Source of the DNA: AM-2324 sp042091035
Lineage (GTDB): Bacteria; Bacteroidota; Bacteroidia; Chitinophagales; Saprospiraceae
Direction: 5' to 3'
Assembly (NCBI GenBank): GCA_042091035.1
Contig: JBELIG010000037.1
Location: 1-20,643, forward strand
DNA: 20,643 nucleotides
The notes under the pieces were generated by a model. The model was not told where the DNA came from. It made no database searches and saw only the letters and a list, made by a program, of their open reading frames with translations. Shown piece after piece: positions 6,329-13,305 of the stretch. Every line of letters begins with the position of its first letter. Position 1 is the stretch's first letter. A program made the translations under genes and the position numbers.

Positions 6329-7027
6329 TTAAAGGTCTCCTAATTGTGGTCTTAAAATAATATCTTCAACAACGGCTTGGGTACTCATGGAGTAGGCGGA
6401 CCAAATAGCAATTGCAATATCATTGGCTTCCATTATGCGATCCTCAGCTATGCCGGAATCAGCCCATGAATTTGACATGGTTGCTCCTGGATGTACTGCT
6501 GAGACGCGTATATTTTTCTCTTTGAGTTCTTCTCTTAGGTTTTTGGTAAAACCATTCAATGCAAATTTTGAAATACTGTAAGCGCCCCCATTATGATACG
6601 CTTGCAATCCAGCGATGGAACAAATATTAAAGATATAGGCTTTGCCTGTGGTACTCATTTTATGGACTATACCTCTGGTAAGATGGTATGCGCTGTATAA
6701 ATTCGTGTTGATCATAAATTCCAATGCGCCTTCCTCCTCTGTGAGAACACCACCTGGTATGTATGATCCTGCATTATTGACTAATACTTCAACAGATGAT
6801 TGGAGTTTGTTGATGTATGAACAAAGCTTTAGTATATCTTCTTTCTTAGATAAATCCACCTCTAAAGTGTGTACGGTTATCTTATAGGTAGATTCAAGCT
6901 TTTCTTTGAAGGCACTAAGATCCTTGTGGTTTCTTGAACAGATCACAAGATCGAATCCTTCTTTAGCGAAGTATTCAGAGATGGAGGCCCCAATACCTTT
7001 CGTAGAACCTGTTATAACTGCTGTCAT
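6329..7027 (-). CDS. Short-chain dehydrogenase/reductase (SDR, classical type)
   Basis: This 232-residue NAD(P)-dependent oxidoreductase is a little shorter than typical SDRs. It shows the Rossmann glycine motif TGSTKGIG (residues 6-13), NNAG (84-87), the active-site Asn109, Ser137, Tyr150 and Lys154 (YSISK), and HPGATMS (179-185). The C-terminus ILRPQLGDL is typical of a Bacteroidota SDR subgroup. Basic residues after the second strand (SRNHK, 31-35) suggest a preference for NADPH. It is first in a two-gene operon with the GH3 gene. The substrate is unknown. Its start codon directly abuts an inverted repeat (7028-7064) that could control expression. ATG at 7025-7027. Confidence 0.92.
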   Translation of the reverse strand: MTAVITGSTKGIGASISEYFAKEGFDLVICSRNHKDLSAFKEKLESTYKITVHTLEVDLSKKEDILKLCSYINKLQSSVEVLVNNAGSYIPGGVLTEEEGALEFMINTNLYSAYHLTRGIVHKMSTTGKAYIFNICSIAGLQAYHNGGAYSISKFALNGFTKNLREELKEKNIRVSAVHPGATMSNSWADSGIAEDRIMEANDIAIAIWSAYSMSTQAVVEDIILRPQLGDL

Positions 7028-7064
7028 CGTTTGTAAATATTTTTCACTGTGAATTTACAAAACG
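7028..7064 (-). promoter_or_regulatory. Nested inverted repeat abutting the SDR start codon
   Basis: The arms TTGTAAAT (7031-7038) and ATTTACAA (7053-7060) are perfect, and they extend outward to CGT / A-bulge-CG. Inside lies the odd palindrome TTCAC-T-GTGAA (7043-7053). On the mRNA strand the stem ends immediately before the ATG. A near-consensus -7 element (TACGTTTTG, one extra base) covers 7058-7066 on the minus strand. This could be an operator over the start site or an RNA stem affecting initiation. Confidence 0.45.
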
Positions 7065-7097
7065 TAATCAAGTAAACAGGTTTTCGATGGTGTAAAA

Positions 7098-7124
7098 AGA
7101 AAAAAAGCAGCTTTAAGCTGCTTT
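7098..7124 (-). terminator. Rho-independent terminator of the DUF1573 operon
   Basis: AAAGCAGC, loop TTTAA, GCTGCTTT forms an 8-bp perfect stem. On the minus strand it is followed by T-runs (complement of the A-rich 7094-7106). It begins two nt past the stop codon at 7127-7129. Confidence 0.88.
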
Positions 7125-7126
7125 CA

Positions 7127-7546
7127 TTAATTTTTAAGTACGAATTTGTATTGAAGCATTTCCATAATCGGAATACCTGTTTTTGGATCGGTATTCTTTA
7201 AGAATATGTCTATGTCAATAGTTTCGGACTCCTCTTTTTCTGTTGAGTCAAATACAACTTTTATTTTCCCGCGTTCTCCCGGTTTTACTGGAAGTCTTGG
7301 GTAATCGGTTGTAGTACAATCGCACGCTGAGATCAATTCTATCTCTAAAGCTACATCTCCTTCGTTTGTGAATTCAAAGGTGGTGCTTTTTATCTCGCCT
7401 TTTTTAACCTTTCCAAAATCGTGGAAGCGTTTATCAAATTTCATGATAGGAACGCCTGTTTTAGTGCTACCATCACTCGTATTTTGAGCTAAGGAAATTT
7501 GGACAAGAAAAAGAAAGCTTAGAAATAAGATTGATTGCTTCAACAT
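7127..7546 (-). CDS. Secreted DUF1573 protein
   Basis: This 139-residue protein has a signal peptide (MLKQSILFLSFLFLVQISLAQ) followed by a single DUF1573 domain, an immunoglobulin-like fold common in Bacteroidota. The signature elements are FDKRFHDFGKVKKGE (residues about 38-52), TTFEFTNEGDVALEI and the SACDCTTTDYP segment (73-83) with its two cysteines, followed by VKPGERGKIKVVFDS. It is expected to be periplasmic or surface exposed. No biochemical function is established for the family to my knowledge. It lies 26 nt downstream of the cysteine-rich secreted protein on the same strand and shares its terminator, so the two are probably one transcript. ATG at 7544-7546. Confidence 0.88.
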   Translation of the reverse strand: MLKQSILFLSFLFLVQISLAQNTSDGSTKTGVPIMKFDKRFHDFGKVKKGEIKSTTFEFTNEGDVALEIELISACDCTTTDYPRLPVKPGERGKIKVVFDSTEKEESETIDIDIFLKNTDPKTGIPIMEMLQYKFVLKN

Positions 7547-7572
7547 GTACTAAGGGATTTATAAAACTGAAA

Positions 7573-8010
7573 TTACTGAGCTTTTGATTTGCTGGCTTTC
7601 TTTGAAGCACAGCATGAACTACTTGCTGATTTCGAACAAGATTTTGTTTCTACTTTAGCCTGAGCTTGTTCAGTCACTTTCTTTGAAGCACAGCAGGAGC
7701 TAGTTTTCTCTGCACATGAATCATCTTGCTTTGATGTTGCACATTTTGGAGCTTCTCCAGCTTGCTCGAATGATTTAGAATCTTCGTTAAAATATACCTG
7801 AATGAACTGTTCCTCACCATTGGAGTTATCGACAGACTTTACGAAAGTTACATTTCCGCTTTTTTTACATTCCCAGACTTGAATGTCTTCAGTCTGTTCA
7901 GCTACTTTCTTTGCTTCAGATAGTATATTATCATCAACAGAAGCAGTTTGGGCGTAATTGGTGTGTATCACAAAGAACAAACCAAGGGATATTAAAAGTA
8001 AATTTTTCAT
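7573..8010 (-). CDS. Cysteine-rich secreted protein with repeated CC motifs, function unknown
   Basis: This 145-residue protein has a signal peptide (MKNLLLISLGLFFVIHTNYAQ). The N-terminal half of the mature part (22-88) looks folded, with one Cys (VWECKK, Cys48) and a strand-rich stretch (NVTFVKSVDN, FIQVYFNED). The C-terminal half is low-complexity, rich in Lys, Ser, Ala and Cys, with cysteines at 90, 99, 106, 107, 125, 133 and 134. The octapeptide SSCCASKK occurs twice (104-111, 131-138). Vicinal cysteines in an exported protein suggest binding of a soft metal (copper, zinc, arsenite) or disulfide cross-linking, but I see no recognised metal-binding domain and do not assign one. First gene of a two-gene unit with DUF1573. 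I do not recognise the family. ATG at 8008-8010. Confidence 0.8.
   Translation of the reverse strand: MKNLLLISLGLFFVIHTNYAQTASVDDNILSEAKKVAEQTEDIQVWECKKSGNVTFVKSVDNSNGEEQFIQVYFNEDSKSFEQAGEAPKCATSKQDDSCAEKTSSCCASKKVTEQAQAKVETKSCSKSASSSCCASKKASKSKAQ
7596..7695. repeat. 19-bp direct repeat inside the cysteine-rich gene
   Basis: CTTTCTTTGAAGCACAGCA occurs identically at 7596-7614 and 7677-7695, 81 bp (27 codons) apart. It encodes the CCASKK part of the duplicated motif. Exact identity at the DNA level points to a recent in-frame internal duplication or gene conversion. Confidence 0.8.
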
Positions 8011-8050
8011 AACGTTACGTATGTTTTAATGTAGCAGTGATTAGAACCTA

Positions 8051-8096
8051 AAAATGTCTTTTTTATTTTTAAATAAAACTGAAAATGTCAGTTTTA
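8051..8096. promoter_or_regulatory. Inverted repeat and AAAATGTC direct repeats upstream of the Cys-rich gene
   Basis: A perfect 9-bp inverted repeat (TAAAACTGA at 8074-8082, TCAGTTTTA at 8088-8096, loop AAATG) overlaps the second copy of AAAATGTC (8051-8058 and 8082-8089, 31 bp apart). It lies in the 167-bp gap between the divergent Cys-rich and lipoprotein genes. The symmetry and the three-turn spacing suggest a regulator site; no regulator is identified. No convincing -7 element was found in this gap. Confidence 0.35.
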
Positions 8097-8177
8097 AAAT
8101 AATTTTAACACCTCTTGTTTAGTGGACTACTTATTTTTTTTATTTATATATGCAAAAACTACACTAAATAATAATCT

Positions 8178-8666
8178 ATGCGACTGTCATATTTAATCGT
8201 CTTCGCAGTAATGCTTAGCTTTTCAGCTTGTTATCAACCTTATTATACCTTAGGTGATCTTCCTGAAGAGCGCATTGAGTTCGGGACTGGAGTGGATGGA
8301 GAGCCAACCGAATGTTTTACTTTGCTTCGGACTGGTCAAGTTCTTAAGCAAAATATCAATTTGGATACCTTTTTTCAGGTAAAACTTTTAGATCGTTCTG
8401 AGGTCCGATCTATATTTTATCAGCGGGATTCAATTCGTCTGTTAAGCTATGATCTTTTTGATGCTAGCAATGATTATATGTTTATCAATCAATTTGAGCC
8501 AAGGATAGAACATAATATCTCTTGGGCTTCATCTGGGAATAAAGCTCCAGAGTCAATTGAATATTTTTTTGATTTATTGATTCAGGCAACTCGGATAGAG
8601 GCGGAGGGCAAGAAGACTTTAATTAAGGATGAGAAAGGCGGAAAGTCTGAATCCTTTGGTTGGTAA
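8178..8666 (+). CDS. Predicted small lipoprotein, function unknown
   Basis: This 162-residue protein begins with a hydrophobic signal (MRLSYLIVFAVMLSFSAC). Cys18 is the probable lipidated residue. The lipobox FSAC is imperfect because position -3 is Phe rather than Leu, but SAC is typical for Bacteroidota. The mature protein is mixed alpha/beta and charged, with no catalytic motif I recognise. A tail rich in Lys, Glu and Gly (144-158) is probably disordered. The lack of an acidic residue right after the cysteine (YQPYY) gives no clear surface-export signal, so an inner leaflet or periplasmic location is more likely. The glycosyltransferase gene follows after 69 nt without a clear terminator, so co-transcription is possible. 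ATG at 8178. Confidence 0.7.
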   Translation: MRLSYLIVFAVMLSFSACYQPYYTLGDLPEERIEFGTGVDGEPTECFTLLRTGQVLKQNINLDTFFQVKLLDRSEVRSIFYQRDSIRLLSYDLFDASNDYMFINQFEPRIEHNISWASSGNKAPESIEYFFDLLIQATRIEAEGKKTLIKDEKGGKSESFGW

Positions 8667-8735
8667 TGTTGAACTTGGTTTGCTTTGTATGATCAAGTTT
8701 TGTTAATTTGAGTTTTTATAACAAATCAAATTAAT

Positions 8736-9710
8736 GTGACCAAGGTCCTTATTATTCGATTTTCATCTATTGGGGATATTGTACTTTGTACACCTATTAT
8801 GCGTTGTATTAAAGAACAATTAGGGGCAGAGGTACATGTTCTTACCAAGCAGGGATTTGCGAGTATCTTGGAGGATAATCCGCATGTAGACAAGGTAATT
8901 TGCTACGAAGCATTAATTGAGTCGCTGGATAGCCTAAAAAAGGAATCCTACGATCATGTAGTAGATCTACACAATAATCTACGGTCAAAAAAGATTTGTA
9001 GGTTCTTGGAAACAAGTACATATACCCTTGACAAGATCAATCTTCAAAAGTGGTTGACTGTGAATCTTGGCCTTAATCGATTGCCTGATATACATATTGT
9101 AGATCGTAAATTCAATGCAATCCGTAATATAGGTGTTGAATATGATGGTAAAGGATTAGATTTCTATTACAAAGCGGATCAGGCTTTGTTGGCTAATTTT
9201 CCAAAAACCAAAATCCGAATAGGAATTGTATTAGGAGCGGCGCATAAAACAAAAAGGATTCCAAGTGCATTGATCAGAGAGATTGTCCCTAGCTATGATG
9301 CAGAATATTTCCTTTTAGGAGGTCCTGCTGAAACGGAGGAGGGGAAGCAACTAGGTGAAGAACTCGGCCTTGTTAATTGGTGTGGAAAAACATCTTTGCA
9401 GGGCTCGGCTCAACTGATAGACTCCTGTGATTTGATAATTAGCTCGGATACTGGACTTATGCATATTGCTGCAGCACTGGATAAACGCATACTTGTAATT
9501 TGGGGCTCTACTATTCCTGAATTTGGCATGTATCCATTTATGAAAGAGGAGGGATCAGCTTTTGAAAGTAGTGAAGTTCGAGGAATGCATTGTCGGCCTT
9601 GTTCAAAAATTGGATTTGAGGTTTGTCCAAAAGGACATTTTGATTGCATGAGCAAACAGAGCGTCCCAAATATAATTGGGCAGATTCAAACTCAATTAGC
9701 AGGGACTTGA
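8736..9710 (+). CDS. Family 9 glycosyltransferase (heptosyltransferase-like)
   Basis: This 324-residue protein matches the ADP-heptose:LPS heptosyltransferase family (GT9, GT-B fold). The N-terminus MTKVLIIRFSSIGDIVLCTPIMR carries the family's conserved 'G-D-hydrophobic' acceptor-side motif (Gly13-Asp14). VVDLHNN (75-81) follows, and the donor-site motif ISSDTGLMHIAAAL (235-248) is clear. LVIWGSTIPEFGMYP and four C-terminal cysteines (286, 289, 297, 304 in HCRPCSK and CPKGHFDC) are typical of the Bacteroidota branch. The likely role is transfer of a sugar to the lipid A-core or another cell-surface glycan at the inner membrane; the donor need not be heptose. The start is GTG at 8736, which fits the family N-terminus; no ATG fits. 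No other sugar-polymer genes are adjacent. Confidence 0.9.
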   Translation: MTKVLIIRFSSIGDIVLCTPIMRCIKEQLGAEVHVLTKQGFASILEDNPHVDKVICYEALIESLDSLKKESYDHVVDLHNNLRSKKICRFLETSTYTLDKINLQKWLTVNLGLNRLPDIHIVDRKFNAIRNIGVEYDGKGLDFYYKADQALLANFPKTKIRIGIVLGAAHKTKRIPSALIREIVPSYDAEYFLLGGPAETEEGKQLGEELGLVNWCGKTSLQGSAQLIDSCDLIISSDTGLMHIAAALDKRILVIWGSTIPEFGMYPFMKEEGSAFESSEVRGMHCRPCSKIGFEVCPKGHFDCMSKQSVPNIIGQIQTQLAGT

Positions 9711-9854
9711 TTCCGGGAATTCAATAATACTTGCCTATTTTTTTTCATTATTCGACATTTATAGGATTCATTTATAAAAATGCTATTGGTTTTTATGGAA
9801 ATCAATATAAAAGAACTTATTTTTCGTGAACCTAAAATTTGCTTAACATTATTT

Positions 9855-9862
9855 TGGCTTTG
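9855..9862 (+). promoter_or_regulatory. Weak -7 candidate for the PorP/OmpA operon
   Basis: TGGCTTTG, followed by CAGAG, resembles the Bacteroidota -7 context TAnCTTTGCA with G replacing A at the second position. It would give a leader of about 85 nt. A TTTG at 9838-9841 is too close to be a normal -33 element. The rest of the 242-bp gap shows no other structure I can support. Confidence 0.3.
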
Positions 9863-9952
9863 CAGAGGTTTGAAAATAAAACTATTGTAGAGAACAATAT
9901 ATAAGAGGAAGCACAAAAAAAATCTCTAATAGATCTAGAAAATATTATCCAT

Positions 9953-11068
9953 ATGAAATTGCTTAGAGCATTTGTTTTCTTATTCTTCGCCGGAATGATT
10001 TCCGGTAATGCGCAAAGTGTAGTTCATTCATCTTTATATGAAATGAATCCACTCTTTGTGAATCCAGCTAAGACGGGAGACTTTTTGGGGACTGTTCGTA
10101 TTGGCGGACTTCACAGAGAACAATGGGGATTCAGCAATATTAGTACCTCTTTTGTTTTTTTTGATTCACCAATTATGAATGGATTCAGAAAGAAAAAAGA
10201 TGATTGGATAGGAATGGGCGCGTATTTGTTTAATGATGCTTCAGGTGTGGCTGATATACCAAGATTAGGTTATTATCTTTCCGCAGCATACCATCTAGAT
10301 CTAGGTGACAAAAAGACAAGACGAGTATTTACGATAGGTGTACAATGGGGACAAGAGAATCTTGGGAATGGTTTTGATATATCTAGTCTTAATTTTGCTG
10401 ATGGTCATAATCAGTTAACTAATGATTTCGGTAATTCAAAAGAGCAGATCGTAGGTCCAACAGGGCAACAGAAAAATGCTGTAAACGCTGGTTTTTTATA
10501 CAAATCAAACAAGAAGAACAGTAAAGAGTCCTTTGAGGTTGGAGTTTCTATTACTAATATGAACAGCTTATCCCAATTCGGATATGTTAGGTTTGGTTTA
10601 GGTGATACACCTCAAAACGATCCGAATAATCCTAATCCTCAATCTGAATTAGGTATTGCGAACAAAATTCCTGCATATTTTTCAGGTCATTTGTTTTTAA
10701 AACGAGAGCTTATTAAAGATGAATTATATTTTGAACCCACAGTTTGGGTTAGAGTTTCTAATACTTGGAGTCAGTATAATGTACATGGTTGGTTAGCTAT
10801 GAATTTGAAGGATAAAGAATCGGATAAAATTAAAGATCAAGTGCTGAAGTTTGGTCTTGGATATAGAAGCGGACTTATGAGTGGAATACATACACCTAAG
10901 GCTTTACTTGGGTATGAGACTAGCAAATTAAAAGTTGCATTTGCATTTGATTATTACATTGCAGATGTTATTGATAACAACTACGCTTTTGAACTTGCGG
11001 CTAATTATATAATCAGCTCGCCACCAAAAGTAGAACTTCCAAGTAAGATCTATTGCCCACAATTATAA
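9953..11068 (+). CDS. PorP/SprF-family type IX secretion membrane protein
   Basis: This 371-residue outer-membrane protein has a signal peptide (MKLLRAFVFLFFAGMISGNAQ). It then shows the family hallmark NPLFVNPAKTGDFLGTVRIGGLHREQWGF (32-60), followed by repeated amphipathic strands (FTIGVQWGQENLG, FGLGYRSGLMSG, LKVAFAFDYYI) typical of a beta barrel. The family includes PorP of Porphyromonas gingivalis and SprF of Flavobacterium, which take part in type IX secretion, delivery of surface adhesins and gliding. Genomes carry many paralogues, so this copy need not be the core secretion component. The next gene, 35 nt downstream, is a PorE-like OmpA protein, the usual pairing for this family. ATG at 9953. 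Confidence 0.9.
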   Translation: MKLLRAFVFLFFAGMISGNAQSVVHSSLYEMNPLFVNPAKTGDFLGTVRIGGLHREQWGFSNISTSFVFFDSPIMNGFRKKKDDWIGMGAYLFNDASGVADIPRLGYYLSAAYHLDLGDKKTRRVFTIGVQWGQENLGNGFDISSLNFADGHNQLTNDFGNSKEQIVGPTGQQKNAVNAGFLYKSNKKNSKESFEVGVSITNMNSLSQFGYVRFGLGDTPQNDPNNPNPQSELGIANKIPAYFSGHLFLKRELIKDELYFEPTVWVRVSNTWSQYNVHGWLAMNLKDKESDKIKDQVLKFGLGYRSGLMSGIHTPKALLGYETSKLKVAFAFDYYIADVIDNNYAFELAANYIISSPPKVELPSKIYCPQL

Positions 11069-11103
11069 TCCATTGTTGAAGATTCTAAAGTAAGATTTAC
11101 AAG

Positions 11104-13242
11104 ATGAGAAATATATTAACCCTTATTTTTTCTATAGCTATTTTTGGCGCAGCAGTTGCTCAGCCAAGTGCAGGTCGTTTGACTCCTAAAAAACGGATTT
11201 CCCTTGCAGAAGAGCAAGTTGCAAAGTTTGAATATGATAATGCTATCGAGCAATTAGAAGCTGCTTACGAAGAGGATAAGGATCCAGAGATTGCTATCTT
11301 TTTAGGTGATCTATATATGCAGACTAGAGATTATAAAAGAGCTGTAATGCGTTACAGGTCCGGTCTTCGCAAAGACAAGGCTAAGCAATTTGTTGAAGCT
11401 AGGTTCAATTATGCTCGAGCAATAAGAATGAATCAAGATATTGAGGATATCGAGGAAGATGATATAGAGAAGGCAAAAAGTCTGTTGGAAGATTATAAGA
11501 CTTTGGTGACTGATGAGAAGAAAATCGAATTGGCAGATGCAGAGCTTAAGGGCTGTGAATTTATGATGTCTGCTCAAGACGTAGACGGAAGAACTGTGAC
11601 CCATGCAGGTAAAAAGGTAAATACAAAATATTCTGAGTACTCTGCAGTTTGGGATCCTTCTGGCGAGCTTATCTATTACGCTAGAGTTGTTGTAGATGAA
11701 GAAGGAAAGGATAAAAAAGATGAAACTAAAACACTTACTTCGGTAAAAATATACACGGCAAAACGTACAGAAAAAGGACTTGCTGAGCCTGAAGTTTTAG
11801 GTGATCATATCAATACTGGAAAGTATACTGCTAATATCAGTATATCTCGAGATGGAAACAGATTGTACTTTACGAGGCAAGATTTGGATGGTAACGGTTT
11901 GGTGTCATCTAAAATTTATATCAGCCAAAAATCTGGTGACGGATGGGGCGCTGCTGAAGAAGTAAATGGTATCAATGGTGAATATCTAGCAAATTATCCA
12001 GCAGTAGGAGAGCTTTATGGAAAAGAGGTAATCTTCTTCAGTAGTAATATGGAAGGTGGCCAAGGTGGCTGGGATATCTACTATGCGACTTACAAAGGTG
12101 CTGGTGTTTATGGAGATCCAGTATCTCTTGGACCAAAGATCAATACACCAGGTGATGAGGTTACTCCATTCTATCAGGATGGTATATTATACTTTAGTTC
12201 TAATGGCCATGTAGGCGTAGGGGGTATGGATGTCTTCTCTTCCGAATGGAATGGATCAAGATGGTCTGCTCCAAGTAATATGGGATTAGGAGTGAATAGT
12301 TCTGTTGACGATAAATATTACAATATAACGCCTGATGGTTATAGAGGTTTCTTTACTTCTAACCGAAAGGGAACAGGCTCAAAATCTGTTAATTCTAAGA
12401 CTTGTTGTGATGATATTTATAATGTGAGTTATAAAATTATTTTGGCGAATCTTGAAGCCTTGGTTTTTGATTCTGAAACTAAAGAAGCTCTATCTGGTTC
12501 TAAAATGCAGATCCTTGACATGACTTCCGGTGCTGCCGTTAAATTCAAAAACTTTAGCAATACAAAAGCTAATGATTTTAGCTCAGAATTAGAATTGGAT
12601 AGAGATTATGTTCTTATTACATCTAGGGCTGACTATGTATCAGATACTATGTCATTAGAGACTGTTGGATTAGTGGATTCTAGGACTTGGAATGAGAATA
12701 TCATGCTTGAGCCAATGCCAGTATACATTACCATTACTAAAGAAAATCCAATCAAACTTCAAAATATCATCTACGATTTTGATGATGATAAGATTTTAGA
12801 AGAGTCTGAAGAAGATCTTCAATTTATTCTTGATTTGATGAATGATTACCCGGAGATGCGTATTGAGCTTTTATCTCATACGGATTCTAGAGGTGAGGAT
12901 GCATATAACTACAACCTATCGCAGCGAAGAGCAAATTCAGCGAAAACTTGGTTGGTTGATAGAGGTATCCAGAAGTTCAGAATTGAGGCTTTAGGTGAAG
13001 GGGAGTCAAAACCGTTTACTGTTACTGATACAGAGGCTGCTGAATATGATTATCTGCCGGTTGGACAATTGCTTACTGATGATTTCATTCTTGGACTAGA
13101 AACGGAGGATATGCAGGAAGCTGCTTTCCAGTTGAATCGTCGATCTGAATTCCAGATTACCGAAGGACCAACATCAATCAAGATAGAAGAGAAGAAGCTT
13201 ACCCGAAAAGGTGTTCGGGAGGTTACTGAAGAAAATAAATAA
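11104..13242 (+). CDS. TPR-PD40-carboxypeptidase regulatory-OmpA protein (PorE-like)
   Basis: This 712-residue protein has four regions in order. A signal peptide (MRNILTLIFSIAIFGAAVAQ) is followed by TPR-like helices (about 30-150). Next come PD40/WD40-like beta-propeller repeats (about 175-440, e.g. ISRDGNRLYFTR, EVIFFSSNMEGGQGGWDIY, ILYFSSNGHVGVGGMDVF, GYRGFFTSNRKG). A carboxypeptidase-regulatory-like beta sandwich (about 446-520) precedes an OmpA C-terminal peptidoglycan-binding domain (about 550-690, with HTDSRGEDAYN and LSQRRA). The OmpA domain has an insertion of about 40 residues before its last strand (NRRSEFQI). This order matches PorE of P. gingivalis, which tethers type IX secretion components to peptidoglycan. 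There is no lipobox; export is Sec type I. Co-transcribed with the PorP/SprF-like gene and closed by a terminator at 13245-13275. Confidence 0.9.
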   Translation: MRNILTLIFSIAIFGAAVAQPSAGRLTPKKRISLAEEQVAKFEYDNAIEQLEAAYEEDKDPEIAIFLGDLYMQTRDYKRAVMRYRSGLRKDKAKQFVEARFNYARAIRMNQDIEDIEEDDIEKAKSLLEDYKTLVTDEKKIELADAELKGCEFMMSAQDVDGRTVTHAGKKVNTKYSEYSAVWDPSGELIYYARVVVDEEGKDKKDETKTLTSVKIYTAKRTEKGLAEPEVLGDHINTGKYTANISISRDGNRLYFTRQDLDGNGLVSSKIYISQKSGDGWGAAEEVNGINGEYLANYPAVGELYGKEVIFFSSNMEGGQGGWDIYYATYKGAGVYGDPVSLGPKINTPGDEVTPFYQDGILYFSSNGHVGVGGMDVFSSEWNGSRWSAPSNMGLGVNSSVDDKYYNITPDGYRGFFTSNRKGTGSKSVNSKTCCDDIYNVSYKIILANLEALVFDSETKEALSGSKMQILDMTSGAAVKFKNFSNTKANDFSSELELDRDYVLITSRADYVSDTMSLETVGLVDSRTWNENIMLEPMPVYITITKENPIKLQNIIYDFDDDKILEESEEDLQFILDLMNDYPEMRIELLSHTDSRGEDAYNYNLSQRRANSAKTWLVDRGIQKFRIEALGEGESKPFTVTDTEAAEYDYLPVGQLLTDDFILGLETEDMQEAAFQLNRRSEFQITEGPTSIKIEEKKLTRKGVREVTEENK

Positions 13243-13244
13243 AC

Positions 13245-13275
13245 AAAAAGGCGGCTTATTAAAGTCGCCTTTTTT
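13245..13275 (+). terminator. Rho-independent terminator after the OmpA-like gene
   Basis: The stem AAAAAGGCGGCTT, loop ATTA, AAGTCGCCTTTTTT has one G-T wobble and a six-T tail. It starts 2 nt after the stop codon. Confidence 0.9.
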
Positions 13276-13280
13276 GTTGC

Positions 13281-13288
13281 TATACTTG
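13281..13288 (+). promoter_or_regulatory. Candidate -7 element for pnuC
   Basis: TATACTTG followed by CAG is one base off the TAnnTTTG consensus. It lies 18 nt before the ATG, directly after the upstream terminator. The leader would be only about 10-12 nt, which leaves no room for an NAD+-type riboswitch. No -33 TTG is visible. Confidence 0.4.
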
Positions 13289-13305
13289 CAGTAAATTTTG
13301 AAAAG

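Noticed and set aside
8672..8700. AACTTG/CAAGTT inverted repeat between the lipoprotein and glycosyltransferase genes
   Set aside because: Only 6 bp with a 16-nt loop and no proper T-tract; not distinguishable from chance in AT-rich DNA.
9705..9740. Possible terminator after the glycosyltransferase gene (imperfect TTGATTCC/GGAATTCAA dyad then an eight-T run)
   Set aside because: The stem is interrupted by a bulge, and the T-run starts about 13 nt after it, too far for a standard rho-independent terminator.
9692..9916. 74-codon minus-strand open frame in the gap before the PorP-like gene
   Set aside because: It starts at a TTG, overlaps the glycosyltransferase 3' end and has low-complexity, AT-driven composition with no upstream promoter.
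13289..13305. NAD+-related riboswitch upstream of pnuC
   Set aside because: The space between the upstream terminator and the ATG is about 30 nt, too short for any known riboswitch.
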